64,000 nt of DNA from Staphylococcus xylosus (GCF_002732165.1 NZ_MRZO01000007.1:35330-99329), one strand, 5' to 3'. Positions 46,270 through 59,402 are shown, numbered from the stretch's first letter. Translations and numbers: made by a program. Notes: generated by a model from the sequence alone, not told the origin.

Positions 46270-46410
46270 ATGAATAAAGATAACGAAAAAATTCAAAACG
46301 TAGTTAAACTATTATCATCATTAGGGGTAAACATAAAGAAAACCAAATCACGATTAGAAGTTATGCATACTCTACCATCTACTGTGAAAACCGCTAACGA
46401 ATTGAAATAG
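46270..46410 (+). CDS. 46-residue hypothetical protein, Lmo0850-like
   Basis: A small soluble basic protein beginning MNKDNEKIQNVVKLLSSLG, with VNIKKTKSRLEV in the middle and no cysteine. The pattern of an amphipathic helix followed by KTKSRLE resembles the short Lmo0850 family of Firmicutes; that match is from memory. TAGGGGTGATGAT supplies a ribosome site, TATAAT at 46237-46242 a candidate -10, and a terminator follows 15 bases after the stop, so it looks like a real monocistronic gene. The function is unknown. Confidence 0.6.
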   Translation: MNKDNEKIQNVVKLLSSLGVNIKKTKSRLEVMHTLPSTVKTANELK

Positions 46411-46425
46411 TCAAGTTACCCAATG

Positions 46426-46460
46426 AAGTGATTGGAGCCAATGGTTCTAGTCGCTTTTTT
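46426..46460 (+). terminator. Terminator after the 46-residue gene
   Basis: AAGTGATTGGAGCC / GGTTCTAGTCGCTT with a three-base loop, four GU wobbles and T6. Confidence 0.8.
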
Positions 46461-46475
46461 ACTTTTCACTGTATG

Positions 46476-46511
46476 AAACAGGACTGATACAAAAATCAGT
46501 CCTGTTTTTTT
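46476..46511 (+). terminator. Second terminator-like hairpin
   Basis: AAACAGGACTGAT / ATCAGTCCTGTTTTTTT, perfect stem with T7, 16 bases after the previous one. Confidence 0.85.
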
Positions 46512-46570
46512 GATATAAAATATTATGTTACTCTCTCTTATTGATATTTATTATATTTACACATAAAATA

Positions 46571-46600
46571 ACACCCCTAAAAGATAGATTTTAGGGGTGT
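46571..46600 (-). terminator. Probable rodA terminator hairpin
   Basis: ACACCCCTAAAA / TTTTAGGGGTGT. On the minus strand it is followed by TATTTTATG, downstream of rodA. Confidence 0.65.
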
Positions 46601-46698
46601 ATACCAGTGTCTAAGGACATCAATTTTTTAATACCAATCTACCTCGATGTTCTGTTTTATATAGACGTAACATTGTATAACGAAGGTATTAATGATAA

Positions 46699-47904
46699 TC
46701 AATTCTTTGATCGCGTTAGTTGCGTTGTTGTTGAGTATTGTTTGGGCTGGTGATAAGTAAACGATAATATAACTCCGATTCCACACATTAAGCTCCACAA
46801 CGAACTACCACCGTAACTGATAAATGGCAACGGTATACCTGTTATTGGCAATAACTGAATTGTCATACCAATATTTTGTAATACGTGGAATAAAACAAGG
46901 GTTGCATAACCAATAATAAATAATTTACTGAAGGGTAATTCGAATTTCGTAGCAAGCCTAACTAAATGGAATATAAAGGCTAAGAAAACTAATATTAAAA
47001 TAACAGAGCCAATAAATCCAAATTCTTCACCAATAACGGAAAAGATAAAGTCTGTATGATTTTCTGGAATATAAACTTCACCATGATTAAATCCCTTACC
47101 AACTAGTTGACCTGATCCAATGGCTTTAAGTGATTCAGTTAAATGATAACCGTCACCACTGCTGTATGTGTAAGGATCAAGCCAAGAATTAATACGTCCC
47201 ATTTGATAAGTTTTGATACCGAAACTATTTTCAATTAGGGAAGGCTTGTAAATGATTGAAAGGATGATGCTTGATCCTAAGGCGATTCCTGCAATAAATA
47301 CAGGTGCTAAAATCTTCCAAGAAATACCACTTACAACGATAACCCCTACTATTATTGCACAAAGTACTAACATCGTTCCTAAATCATTTTGTAATAAGAT
47401 AAGACCCATTGGTATTACTGAAATGCCTGCAATTTTTAATAATAGTTTGAAATCAGTTTCTAATGATTTGTTAAAGGTAAATTGATTATGTCTAGAAACT
47501 AATTTTGCAAGTGCTAGTATGAGTACAATTTTCATGAATTCTGAAGGCTGTACACTTAGTGGTCCTAATTTATACCAACTTTTAGCCCCGTTAATAATAG
47601 GTGTGATAGGTGTTTCTGGAATAATAATGAGTATAAATAAGGCTGCACAAAGTAAAAAATACAACAAGTATGTATATTTCATTAATTTCTTAGGTGATAC
47701 GAGCATAATTAAACATGCAATTAAACCACCTAACACATAATATAAAATCTGTCTTATGCTAAAGTTGGCACTGTATTGTCCGCCACCCATAGCTGAGTTA
47801 ATAATTGTGACGCTAATTATTGCTAATAATACGAGGATACCTATTAAAACCCAGTCAATCCGCCGTATCCAATGGTTATTTTTTAATTGACGTGAAATTC
47901 TCAT
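46699..47904 (-). CDS. rodA: FtsW/RodA/SpoVE-family peptidoglycan glycosyltransferase
   Basis: A SEDS-family polymerase that joins lipid II into glycan strands, 401 residues with about ten membrane segments. Family landmarks are PITPIINGAKSWYKLGPLSVQPSE in separate short blocks, the catalytic aspartate-region WLDPYT, and the C-terminal GIPLPFISYGGSSL. The N-terminus HWIRRIDWVLIGIL fits the RodA group better than FtsW. The minus-strand ATG follows AAAGGGGTAAGAA. It is divergent from ddl across 250 AT-rich bases. Confidence 0.92.
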   Translation of the reverse strand: MRISRQLKNNHWIRRIDWVLIGILVLLAIISVTIINSAMGGGQYSANFSIRQILYYVLGGLIACLIMLVSPKKLMKYTYLLYFLLCAALFILIIIPETPITPIINGAKSWYKLGPLSVQPSEFMKIVLILALAKLVSRHNQFTFNKSLETDFKLLLKIAGISVIPMGLILLQNDLGTMLVLCAIIVGVIVVSGISWKILAPVFIAGIALGSSIILSIIYKPSLIENSFGIKTYQMGRINSWLDPYTYSSGDGYHLTESLKAIGSGQLVGKGFNHGEVYIPENHTDFIFSVIGEEFGFIGSVILILVFLAFIFHLVRLATKFELPFSKLFIIGYATLVLFHVLQNIGMTIQLLPITGIPLPFISYGGSSLWSLMCGIGVILSFTYHQPKQYSTTTQLTRSKN

Positions 47905-48152
47905 TTCTTACCCCTTTAAACTACTTAGATTTCTCAATATTTGTATTATACTTAGATTTTACCGAACTTTAGCATATTTTGCTAGAATGAGGGTGCATTA
48001 TTTAGAAAATTATAATTATTATGATACTGTAAAACATTAAAAATATAGTCGAGATATCTTTAGAAAATAAATGCTTTTTATACTACTAAACAAATGCAAA
48101 AAATTATAAAATCGTGATATGATGTAGTTTAAGAATTGTATATGGAGGCTAA

Positions 48153-49226
<1,074 letters not shown>

Positions 49227-49238
49227 GGCGGATAAATT

Positions 49239-50594
49239 ATGATTGAGGTAACGTTAGAACAAATTCAAGAATGGATTCCTTGTGAAATTGATAATGAGTA
49301 TATGGATCAAGCTATACAAGGTGTTTCTATTGATTCACGCGATATTAAAAGTCAAAACTTATTTATTCCGTTTAAAGGTGAACACGTTGATGGTCATAAA
49401 TATGTAGCACAAGCATTAAAAGATGGTGCGGGTGCTTCATTTTATCAAAAAGGTACGCCGTTAGATGAAAATGTCGATGGCCCAATTATATGGGTTGAAG
49501 ATACATTAACAGCTCTACAACAACTTGCAAAAGCTTATTTAGAGTTTGTGAATCCTCAAGTTATTGCAGTCACAGGATCAAATGGTAAAACTACTACTAA
49601 AGATATGATCGAAAGTGTACTAAAACCACAATTTAAAGTTAAGAAGACACAGGGCAATTATAATAATGAAATTGGTATGCCATTAACAATTTTAGAATTG
49701 GATATAGATACTGAAATATCAATTCTTGAAATGGGGATGTCAGGTTTTCATGAAATTGAATTTTTATCAAATTTGGCAGAACCTAATATTGCAGTAATAA
49801 CTAATATTGGTGAGTCACATATGCAAGATTTAGGTTCTAGAGAAGGTATTGCGAGAGCTAAATCTGAAATTACAATAGGCCTAAAATCAGGTGGCTTGTT
49901 TATCTATGATGGTGACGAACCGTTATTAGAACCTTATGTAAATCAATTGTCTAATGTAGATTTAGTGAGTATAGGTAAAAATGCTACTAATTCACTTGTG
50001 AGTCAAATTGAGTCGATTAACGATGATGGTATTGCATTTACTATTAATGAAAAAGAACGATTTGAGCTTCCAATATTAGGTGAGCATAATATGAAAAATG
50101 CTTCGATTGCAATTGCAGTAGGCAAGAGAATGAATTTGAGTTACGACACAATTTTTAATAATTTACGTGAAGTACAATTGACTGGTATGAGAATGCAACA
50201 ATATCATACTTCAGATAATTCGTTAGTAATCAATGATGCTTATAATGCAAGTCCTACAAGTATGAAAGCAGCTATAGATACCTTGACAGTGATGACTGGT
50301 AGAAAAATACTTGTATTAGGCGATGTATTAGAGTTAGGTCCTAATAGTCAAGTGATGCATGAACAGGTTGGAGAGTATTTAAATGGTAAAGACATTGATA
50401 CCTTATTTACATTTGGTGAGGAATCACACTATATCAGTAATGTAGGTAAACAGTATGTAAATCATATGGAGCATTTTGAGGATAAGCAAAAGTTAATTGA
50501 AACTATAAAAACATATATACAACCAGAAGATAAAGTTTTAATAAAAGGTTCAAGAGGGATGAAATTAGAAGAAGTCGTTGAAGCATTAATCTAA
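49239..50594 (+). CDS. murF: UDP-MurNAc-tripeptide--D-Ala-D-Ala ligase
   Basis: Adds the D-Ala-D-Ala made by Ddl to the UDP-MurNAc tripeptide, the last cytosolic step. The 451-residue Mur ligase has the substrate domain (GVSIDSRDI), the central ATPase with P-loop [14 protein letters not shown] near residue 110, [15 protein letters not shown], and the C-terminal domain with [11 protein letters not shown] and [22 protein letters not shown] precedes the ATG. A modest terminator lies about 90 bases after the stop. Confidence 0.96.
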   Translation: MIEVTLEQIQEWIPCEIDNEYMDQAIQGVSIDSRDIKSQNLFIPFKGEHVDGHKYVAQALKDGAGASFYQKGTPLDENVDGPIIWVEDTLTALQQLAKAYLEFVNPQVIAVTGSNGKTTTKDMIESVLKPQFKVKKTQGNYNNEIGMPLTILELDIDTEISILEMGMSGFHEIEFLSNLAEPNIAVITNIGESHMQDLGSREGIARAKSEITIGLKSGGLFIYDGDEPLLEPYVNQLSNVDLVSIGKNATNSLVSQIESINDDGIAFTINEKERFELPILGEHNMKNASIAIAVGKRMNLSYDTIFNNLREVQLTGMRMQQYHTSDNSLVINDAYNASPTSMKAAIDTLTVMTGRKILVLGDVLELGPNSQVMHEQVGEYLNGKDIDTLFTFGEESHYISNVGKQYVNHMEHFEDKQKLIETIKTYIQPEDKVLIKGSRGMKLEEVVEALI

Positions 50595-52702
<2,108 letters not shown>

Positions 52703-52734
52703 ATAATAATTTATCATATATGAAATTTAGGTTT

Positions 52735-52765
52735 AATCATCCCAATTATTTGGGGTGATTTTTTT
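52735..52765 (+). terminator. Terminator after cshA
   Basis: AATCATCCCAA / TTGGGGTGATT with a short loop, one GU wobble and T7. Confidence 0.87.
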
Positions 52766-52892
52766 GTTTTTAAACATAAATTATACATTGGTATTGCCAT
52801 ATAGTTTAATAGATATTTACGGCATTAGGGGAGTGAAGCGTGTAATAACCATATGTTATAATGAGTTGAAATCTCAATAGAGGAGTGTGCAT

Positions 52893-53372
52893 ATGTCGAG
52901 CGAACAACTATTTAAGAGAAGTCCTAGCCAAGCATTAACTTACTATTATATAAGTGAAGGACTATCATTTATAGTTAATATCATTATAGCAATCGTATTA
53001 ATGTTTTTGTGGAGCCATTTCGATTGGTGGCATTTTATATTTTATTTAATTTGTGCATTTATCTTATTTGATATTGTGTATGCTGTCCTAAAACCTTGGA
53101 TTACTTATCGGTATACGTATTTTAGAATTATGGAAAATTATATAGAAATTAAATTTGATTTCTTTTTTAAAACGCAAAAAATTGTTAAACTTGAACGTAC
53201 TCAATTTACTGAACGAAAAAATAATCCCATCTTAAAGAAGCTTGGTTTGGCTAGAGTATCTTTAGTTACAGCAGGTCATCGGATGAGCTTTCCGTTATTA
53301 TCGATTGAAGACTCAAAAGCATTTGAATCCATGACACTCGATTATTTGAGAGGGGCTGATTTTGATGTATAA
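52893..53372 (+). CDS. Bacterial PH-domain membrane protein (YdbS-like), first copy
   Basis: A 159-residue protein with two N-terminal membrane helices (about residues 22-45 and 49-67) and a C-terminal bacterial pleckstrin-homology-like domain (YRYTYFRIMENYIEIKFD, then KIVKLERTQFTE). ATG 52893 follows AGGAGTGTGCAT. Its end overlaps the start of the next gene, so it belongs to a run of three PH-domain genes. YdbS/YdbT-type pairs have been linked to bacteriocin and membrane-stress tolerance in bacilli; the role here is unknown. Confidence 0.8.
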   Translation: MSSEQLFKRSPSQALTYYYISEGLSFIVNIIIAIVLMFLWSHFDWWHFIFYLICAFILFDIVYAVLKPWITYRYTYFRIMENYIEIKFDFFFKTQKIVKLERTQFTERKNNPILKKLGLARVSLVTAGHRMSFPLLSIEDSKAFESMTLDYLRGADFDV

Positions 53373-54873
53373 ACCTCAAAAACTTCATCCTATTTCATAT
53401 TTAACAGGTATTATTGAAGCAATTAAGCAAAATATCTTTTTGATTATTATTTTTCTAGTGTTTAACATTAGAGATTTTGATTTCACTAATATTTATGCTT
53501 ATATTTTTCCAGGTATCGTAAGTTTATTTTTTATTATTTCTTTTATAACTCAAGTTCTGAAAGTTTATAATACACGCTATTGGATAGAAAATGATCATTT
53601 TGTCTTAGCTACTGGCATATTTACCAAAGAAAGAAAAGAGTTAAATATCCGGCGTATTCAAACACTAGATACATCACAAGGTATTATCAATCAATTGGTT
53701 GGTGGTGTGAAATTACAAATCAAAACTCCGAGTGATGGTGTTGATTTAGATACAGTATCAAGATCACAAAGTGAAACGATACAACGAGCCTTGAGAGATA
53801 AGCAAAAAGATTTAATTAAAAATAGTGAAGAATCACAAACTGAGATGGAAGTCACGATAGAAGATGGCTATAATACTGAAGTGACCAATCAATCAATACA
53901 CTTATATAAATTAAATTTTAAAGAATTACTATTTATGGCACTGACTAGCGGTGCTATAGGTGTTGCATTTGCTGCAGTATCACCTATTATTGGTAGTTTG
54001 TCGAACGTAATTCCGTGGAATTGGTTAACAGATGAATTTGCTCAAATATCAGAAGCAATTTTCGTGATCGTGCTTATGATGGTTGCAATGGTTGTAGCAA
54101 TAAGTTATATAGTAGGGACACTTATCGTGATCATACGCAATTTTAATTATACTGTGACGCAAAATGAAAATCAGTTGAATATTAAATATGGTCTTTTTAA
54201 TGTGAAAAGCATTACTGTTCCTACAGATACAGTGCAAGCAATTGTTGAAAAACAATCCTTTTTAAGAAAATTATTTGGCTATACATCGATTCATTTTGTA
54301 ATTACGAGTGACATGAATAGCAATGATAAAGATGATGTGTCACTAGATGGTAATGTTATGATTCTTCCATTTATTAAACGAGATAAGGGCTATGCAATTA
54401 TTAAAGATTTAATTCCTAGCATGTCGTTTGAAAAGGCAGAACAAGGTATGCCTTGGCGTGGTTTTCACAGACATTTTTGGAAAGAGTCAATGGTCCTTAT
54501 CATTGTTGCTGCTATCATAAATTATTTTTGGGAGCCATGGGTATTCTTAATCGCCGGAATAATAATACTTCTATTAATCATACATAGTTATCTTGTTGTT
54601 AAGTATTCCGGTTTGAAACTACGAAATGATGAACTCGTAGTACGGAATGTAACTCTGTTTGGATTCAGAAACTCATATTTTAAGCATAATAAAATACTGG
54701 GGATGGAGATAAAGCGCAATCCGTTTCTTATTAAAAGTAATTTAGGGAATTTCGATTTTATTATTGCAAAAGCTGCGGGGAATGAAGTAATAGGTCTTGA
54801 TTTTAATCCGCAGCAGCATGTACAAATGCTTAGGAATTGGTATTTGAGAGGTGAAAACGATGGAGAACTATAA
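53365..54873 (+). CDS. Bacterial PH-domain membrane protein (YdbT-like)
   Basis: A 502-residue membrane protein with several PH-like modules: the first around residues 70-145 (YWIENDHFVLATGIFTKERKE and IRRIQTLDTSQG), a second after the 190-265 membrane segments (NENQLNIKYGLFNVKSITVPTDTVQA), and a third near the C-terminus. Paired helices separate them. ATG 53365 is preferred over TTG 53362. It overlaps both neighbours, so the three are one translation unit. The family is clear; the function is not established. Confidence 0.82.
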   Translation: MYKPQKLHPISYLTGIIEAIKQNIFLIIIFLVFNIRDFDFTNIYAYIFPGIVSLFFIISFITQVLKVYNTRYWIENDHFVLATGIFTKERKELNIRRIQTLDTSQGIINQLVGGVKLQIKTPSDGVDLDTVSRSQSETIQRALRDKQKDLIKNSEESQTEMEVTIEDGYNTEVTNQSIHLYKLNFKELLFMALTSGAIGVAFAAVSPIIGSLSNVIPWNWLTDEFAQISEAIFVIVLMMVAMVVAISYIVGTLIVIIRNFNYTVTQNENQLNIKYGLFNVKSITVPTDTVQAIVEKQSFLRKLFGYTSIHFVITSDMNSNDKDDVSLDGNVMILPFIKRDKGYAIIKDLIPSMSFEKAEQGMPWRGFHRHFWKESMVLIIVAAIINYFWEPWVFLIAGIIILLLIIHSYLVVKYSGLKLRNDELVVRNVTLFGFRNSYFKHNKILGMEIKRNPFLIKSNLGNFDFIIAKAAGNEVIGLDFNPQQHVQMLRNWYLRGENDGEL

Positions 54874-55351
54874 TAATATGCATGAATCGGGAAAGACCGT
54901 CATGCGTCTCTCTGCAATTATTACTGCTGTTATTTTTATAATAGTATTAACTATATTTAGCGTGGTCAACCACATATGGCTTGAATGGATTGATAAAGAA
55001 CCCATGAAATGGATTTTATTTATTGGAGTAGGTATAGCGTTTATATACTTAATTTTAAACGTTATATTTATTCCTATCTATAGATATAAAATTTTCAAGT
55101 ATAGTATAGATGACCACGTAGTTACAGTGAGAAATGGCCTGTGGTTTGTGTCAGTATTAAAAGTTCCGTTATTTAGAATACAAAATGTAGATACACATGA
55201 AGGGCTTTTAATGAGAAAATACAAATTAGCAAATTTAACATTATCTACTGCTGGTGGAAATATAAATATTAAGTTTATAAATAAAACAACTGCTACAAAG
55301 TTGAAACAACAAATTAAATACGTTAATAAAGACAAAAATCCGTCATACTAA
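54860..55351 (+). CDS. Bacterial PH-domain membrane protein (YdbS-like), second copy
   Basis: A 163-residue protein with two N-terminal membrane helices (about residues 17-40 and 50-70) and one PH-like domain whose hallmark is VRNGLWFVSVLKVPLFRIQNVDTHEGLLM. This is the standard YdbS layout, closer to the Bacillus form than the first copy. ATG 54860 has AGAGGTGAAAACG upstream and overlaps the YdbT-like gene by 14 bases. acpS follows 61 bases later. Confidence 0.82.
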   Translation: MENYNNMHESGKTVMRLSAIITAVIFIIVLTIFSVVNHIWLEWIDKEPMKWILFIGVGIAFIYLILNVIFIPIYRYKIFKYSIDDHVVTVRNGLWFVSVLKVPLFRIQNVDTHEGLLMRKYKLANLTLSTAGGNINIKFINKTTATKLKQQIKYVNKDKNPSY

Positions 55352-55412
55352 ATAATAATTATGTATTTATAAGTAAGAGGATAAAAGTTATTTGAAAATA
55401 AGGAGAAGCGCT

Positions 55413-55766
55413 ATGATACACGGTGTTGGTGTTGACTTAATTGAGATTGATAGAATAAAGAAACTATATCAAAAGCAAGATAAACTTGTGGAACGTATTT
55501 TAACAGCAAATGAACAATATAAATTCAACAGTTTCCAAAATGAACAACGTAAAATAGAATTCCTAGCTGGACGCTTTGCATGTAAGGAAGCTTTTAGTAA
55601 AGCATTAGGTACAGGCATTGGTAAAAAAGTCGCTTTTAATGATATAGATTGTTTTAATGATAATAATGGCAAACCTTGCATCAATTACAGTGGTTTTAAC
55701 GTCCATGTCAGTATTACGCACACAGAACACTATGCAATGAGCCAAGTTATTTTAGAAGTTGATTAA
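55413..55766 (+). CDS. acpS: Holo-[acyl-carrier-protein] synthase
   Basis: Transfers 4'-phosphopantetheine from coenzyme A to acyl carrier protein, so it consumes the CoA that CoaW starts to make. The 117-residue protein has [15 protein letters not shown] with the metal-binding aspartate and [17 protein letters not shown] with the metal-binding glutamate. ATG 55413 follows AAGGAGAAGCGCT; an in-frame start at 55392 is rejected. It is upstream of alr, the usual acpS-alr order in staphylococci. Confidence 0.95.
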   Translation: MIHGVGVDLIEIDRIKKLYQKQDKLVERILTANEQYKFNSFQNEQRKIEFLAGRFACKEAFSKALGTGIGKKVAFNDIDCFNDNNGKPCINYSGFNVHVSITHTEHYAMSQVILEVD

Positions 55767-55879
55767 TTTTTTTAGTTTATTCGGTATGTTTGATTTGGCT
55801 ATAGTATCGTGAGTGTTATAAAATTAATTTAATATAAAAAAGATGTATATCATATAAGCATACAGGAGGTATAAATTTA

Positions 55880-57028
55880 ATGTCTGATAAGTACTATAGA
55901 TCGTCATACTTGAACATAGATTTAAATGCCATTGTTTCTAATTTTCAAGTCTTTCGAAAATTACATCCAAATAAAAAGGTTATCCCAGTAGTTAAAGCAA
56001 ATGGCTATGGTTTAGGAAGTGTGCCTATTGCTAGACAACTTATGGAAAATGGTGCAGAGTTTTTTGCAGTGGCGACACTCGACGAAGCTATTGAGTTGAG
56101 AATGCATGGTATAGATGCCAAAATACTCGTGTTAGGAGTAATACCTTCATATAATATAAGTAAAGCTATTCAACATCGTGTTGCAATTACAGTACCTTCA
56201 AAGGATTGGTTGACTGATGCAATTCAAGAAATTCCAGAAACAAATGAAAAAGATATTTGGCTACATATTAAATTAGATACGGGTATGGGCAGATTAGGTA
56301 TGAAAGACGTTGAAGAGTACAAAGAAGTTATATCGCTTATCCAATCACAAGAACATTTGATTTTTGAAGGAGTTTTTACACATTTTGCATGTGCAGATGA
56401 AGCTGGTGAATCAATGAATCAGCAACAAGCTCTATTTGAAGAAATAGTTAATCAAGCTGATAAACCGAAATATATACATTCTCAAAACTCAGCAGGTGCA
56501 TTAATGAAAGATACACAGTTTTGTAATGCAGTTAGAGTTGGTATCTCACTATATGGTTATTATCCATCTCAATATGTTAAAACGAATGTTAAAGTGCATT
56601 TAAAACCTAGTGCGCAGTGGATTAGTGAGGTCGTTCAAACCAAAATACTACAAGCGGGAGAATCAGTAAGCTATGGTAGTGTATATACAGCTGATGCACC
56701 AATAAGAATAGGTATTATTCCAGTGGGGTATGCAGATGGTTTTCCAAGGATGATGAAAGGTTTTAACGTTAATGTAAATGGCATTCAATGTGAAATCATT
56801 GGAAAAGTATGTATGGATCAAATAATTATAAAAATTCCTGAAGATATACAAGCAGGTGATAAAGTCATTATTATGGATCATCATAGTGATAACCCACAAT
56901 CTGCTGAAGCATTGGCACAACAGCAAAAAACAATCAATTACGAAGTTTTATGTAGGTTAAGTAGGAGATTACCAAGGATTTATCATGAGACTAAAGGCTT
57001 AGAAATTCACAATGAATTGCTAAAATAG
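55880..57028 (+). CDS. alr: Alanine racemase
   Basis: PLP enzyme that interconverts L- and D-alanine, supplying Ddl. The 382-residue protein has the PLP lysine in [12 protein letters not shown] (about residue 39-40), the barrel segment [32 protein letters not shown], and the second catalytic tyrosine in [30 protein letters not shown] precedes the ATG. The gene order alr-mazEF-sigB is conserved; mazE begins 87 bases after its stop. Confidence 0.96.
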   Translation: MSDKYYRSSYLNIDLNAIVSNFQVFRKLHPNKKVIPVVKANGYGLGSVPIARQLMENGAEFFAVATLDEAIELRMHGIDAKILVLGVIPSYNISKAIQHRVAITVPSKDWLTDAIQEIPETNEKDIWLHIKLDTGMGRLGMKDVEEYKEVISLIQSQEHLIFEGVFTHFACADEAGESMNQQQALFEEIVNQADKPKYIHSQNSAGALMKDTQFCNAVRVGISLYGYYPSQYVKTNVKVHLKPSAQWISEVVQTKILQAGESVSYGSVYTADAPIRIGIIPVGYADGFPRMMKGFNVNVNGIQCEIIGKVCMDQIIIKIPEDIQAGDKVIIMDHHSDNPQSAEALAQQQKTINYEVLCRLSRRLPRIYHETKGLEIHNELLK

Positions 57029-57115
57029 TATAGTCACTGTGTGTAAAATTTGTTATTATATATCTAACAACAAATCTCGATATATTCTATTTTAGTCACC
57101 TGGAGGTCTCTATTC

Positions 57116-57286
57116 ATGGCAAGTTTTAATCAAAGTAGAAATCATAGTATTGAACAACTTTTAAAAGAAGGCTATTCTCAAATGGCTGACTTAAATCTCT
57201 CCCTTGCAGCAGAAGCCTTTCCATTTGAATGTGAAGCTTGTGATTGCAATGAAGTTTACATTAGCTCTAAGAATAATAATGAATGA
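57116..57286 (+). CDS. mazE: Antitoxin MazE
   Basis: A 56-residue labile antitoxin that binds and inhibits MazF. It starts [14 protein letters not shown], continues [22 protein letters not shown], and ends with a cysteine cluster ECEACDC. It closely matches my memory of S. aureus MazE, including [27 protein letters not shown] lies before the ATG. Its stop overlaps the mazF start (ATGATGA), so the pair is translationally coupled. Confidence 0.92.
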   Translation: MASFNQSRNHSIEQLLKEGYSQMADLNLSLAAEAFPFECEACDCNEVYISSKNNNE

Positions 57287-57645
57287 TGAGAAGAGGAGAC
57301 GTTTATTTAGCTGATTTATCACCAGTACAAGGGTCTGAACAAGGGGGAATTAGACCCGTCGTTATTATACAAAACGATACTGGTAACAAATATAGTCCTA
57401 CAGTAATTGTAGCTGCAATTACTGGTAGGATTAATAAAGCTAAAATACCTACACATGTAGAGATAGAAAAAAGTAAATATAAACTTGATAAAGATTCTGT
57501 TATATTGTTAGAACAGATCAGAACTTTAGATAAAAATAGGCTAAAGGAAAAATTAACATATCTTTCTGAGAAAAAAATGAAAGAAGTTAATACTGCTATT
57601 GATATAAGTTTAGGATTACATAATATTAGGAATCATAAATCCTAG
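57283..57645 (+). CDS. mazF: mRNA interferase toxin MazF
   Basis: A 120-residue sequence-specific endoribonuclease (UACAU in the S. aureus enzyme). Characteristic segments are [20 protein letters not shown] with the catalytic arginine nearby, [30 protein letters not shown] and the [12 protein letters not shown] helix. The start is ATG 57283 or 57286. It sits just upstream of rsbU, and read-through into the sig operon is known in S. aureus. It shows no truncation and looks functional. Confidence 0.96.
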   Translation: MMRRGDVYLADLSPVQGSEQGGIRPVVIIQNDTGNKYSPTVIVAAITGRINKAKIPTHVEIEKSKYKLDKDSVILLEQIRTLDKNRLKEKLTYLSEKKMKEVNTAIDISLGLHNIRNHKS

Positions 57646-57993
57646 TTTTCAAGGGGTTAACTTAATAAGCAAAATAATAGCAAATGATAGGCATCGATTT
57701 GCTATAACATGTAACAACCATTTAATTGTCGAGTTAATTAAGTTTGCAAATTTTGAGTTTTATTATAGTGGTTGGATACCTTTACATAAGATGTCTAAGT
57801 GAGAAGCTTTAGGGTATCCTAAAGCTTTTTTAAATATTAAAGTAAAGGCTATTCTAGATAATAATTTAGTTTACAGCTATGCTTAAGCAATGGTTAGCAT
57901 TTAAATACCCCGTTAAAAACATACATAAAGAACATATATATGTTACATCCAATGTATGCGATTTATATTTGCATTTTGAGGAGGATATACCGC
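57646..57993. other. mazF-rsbU intergenic region
   Basis: 348 bases without a gene, holding the terminator at 57804-57831 and, near 57980, the rsbU ribosome site. I see no sigma-B style promoter here and no small ORF with support. Confidence 0.4.
57804..57831 (+). terminator. Terminator after mazEF
   Basis: AAGCTTTAGG / CCTAAAGCTT, perfect, loop GTAT, followed by TTTT. Confidence 0.85.
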
Positions 57994-58995
57994 GTGGAAG
58001 AATTCAAAAATCAATATAAAGCGCTAATTGACAAGAGTTTATATACTAAAGATTCGACCGAATTATTAAACGAGTGTAAGCGTTTTACTGAAGAAGTGAT
58101 AAAAAAGGATTTATTACCTGAAGATATAGTGCAGATACATAAAGAATACATAAAAAATCACAGTTTAGATGAATCCCAAATTTTAAAAACATTTAACGTA
58201 TTAAAAGAAATTGTTAAAGGATTTGGTTATAGCTATAGAGACTATAAACAATTAGTAGATCGCTTGCAATATCATGATAAAGAGATTGATTTAGCATCAC
58301 GTTTACAACAAACTATGTTGAAAACAGATATACCTCAATTTGACAGTATACAAATCGGCGTGATTTCTGTCGCAGCACAAAAAGTAAGTGGTGATTACTT
58401 TAATCTCATTGACCATAAAGACGGAACGATGAGTTTTGCAGTAGCAGATGTCATTGGCAAAGGTATTCCCGCTGCATTAGCTATGAGTATGATAAAGTTT
58501 GGTATGGACTCATACGGACATTCTCAGCTACCAAGTGATGGCCTAAAAAGGTTGAATCGTGTGGTAGAAAAAAACGTTAACCAAAATATGTTTGTAACTA
58601 TGTTTTATGGACTATATGAAGAATTGAATCACCTGTTATATTGTAGTTCAGCTGGTCATGAACCTGGCTATGTATATCGTGCAGAAACTGAGGAATTTGA
58701 AGAAATCACTGTACGAGGACGTGTCTTAGGTGTAAGTCAACAAACACGTTATAAACAGCAAGAAATTCCGATCTATTTAGATGATTTAATAATTATATTT
58801 ACCGATGGAGTAACAGAAGTTAGAAATGAAGCTGGAGACTTTTTAGATAAACATCATCTATTAGATATGATTCACAAGTATAAACATATGCATCCTCAGG
58901 ATATAGTGCAGCTTTTATATGAGGCGATTTTAAAGATACAGAATCCGGAAAAAAGAGATGACTTAACAATATTAATAATAAAAAGAGTGAATTAG
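57994..58995 (+). CDS. rsbU: Sigma-B phosphatase activator RsbU
   Basis: PP2C-type phosphatase that dephosphorylates RsbV and so frees sigma B. The 333-residue protein has an N-terminal partner-binding region (to about residue 110) and the C-terminal PPM domain with SGDYFNLID, FAVADVIGKGIPAALAMSM and TDGVTEVRNEAGDF, which carry the metal aspartates. GTG 57994 follows GAGGAGGATATACC. The length matches S. aureus RsbU; the natural deletion of strain 8325 is absent here, so the switch should work. Confidence 0.96.
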   Translation: MEEFKNQYKALIDKSLYTKDSTELLNECKRFTEEVIKKDLLPEDIVQIHKEYIKNHSLDESQILKTFNVLKEIVKGFGYSYRDYKQLVDRLQYHDKEIDLASRLQQTMLKTDIPQFDSIQIGVISVAAQKVSGDYFNLIDHKDGTMSFAVADVIGKGIPAALAMSMIKFGMDSYGHSQLPSDGLKRLNRVVEKNVNQNMFVTMFYGLYEELNHLLYCSSAGHEPGYVYRAETEEFEEITVRGRVLGVSQQTRYKQQEIPIYLDDLIIIFTDGVTEVRNEAGDFLDKHHLLDMIHKYKHMHPQDIVQLLYEAILKIQNPEKRDDLTILIIKRVN

Positions 58996-59010
58996 TTTTT
59001 GATGTTTTAG

Positions 59011-59035
59011 ATTTAAAATTTAACTTTAAGGGTAT
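59011..59035 (+). promoter_or_regulatory. Candidate sigma-B promoter upstream of rsbV
   Basis: ATTTAA (59011-59016), a 13-base spacer and GGGTAT (59030-59035) fit the sigma-B consensus GTTTAA-N12-15-GGGTAT. In S. aureus an internal sigma-B promoter before rsbV allows positive feedback. Confidence 0.65.
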
Positions 59036-59074
59036 AAAAGTTATTAATGAGACTATAATTAGGAGTGTAATGTT

Positions 59075-59401
59075 ATGAACCTTAATATTGAAACTGTGAC
59101 TCATGATACTCATTATGAGGTGAAAGTTGGTGGGGAACTGGATGTTTATACGGTTCCTGAGTTAGAAGAAGTCTTAGTTCCAATGAGACAAGAAGGAACA
59201 CATGATATATATGTAAACTTAGAAAATGTAAGCTATATGGATTCAACTGGTTTAGGTTTATTTGTAGGTACATTAAAAGCACTAAACCAGAATGACAAGG
59301 AATTATATATTCTAGGTGTTTCAGATCGAATAAATCGATTATTTGATATTACGGGATTAAAAGATTTGATGCATGTTAATGAAGGAACGGAGGTCGAATA
59401 A
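59075..59401 (+). CDS. rsbV: Anti-anti-sigma factor RsbV
   Basis: A 108-residue STAS-domain protein. The phosphorylated serine lies in [11 protein letters not shown], near residue 57; dephosphorylated RsbV binds RsbW and frees sigma B. TAGGAGTGTAATGTT lies before the ATG. rsbW starts one base after its stop, so the partners are made in close ratio. Confidence 0.96.
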   Translation: MNLNIETVTHDTHYEVKVGGELDVYTVPELEEVLVPMRQEGTHDIYVNLENVSYMDSTGLGLFVGTLKALNQNDKELYILGVSDRINRLFDITGLKDLMHVNEGTEVE

Positions 59402-59402
59402 C

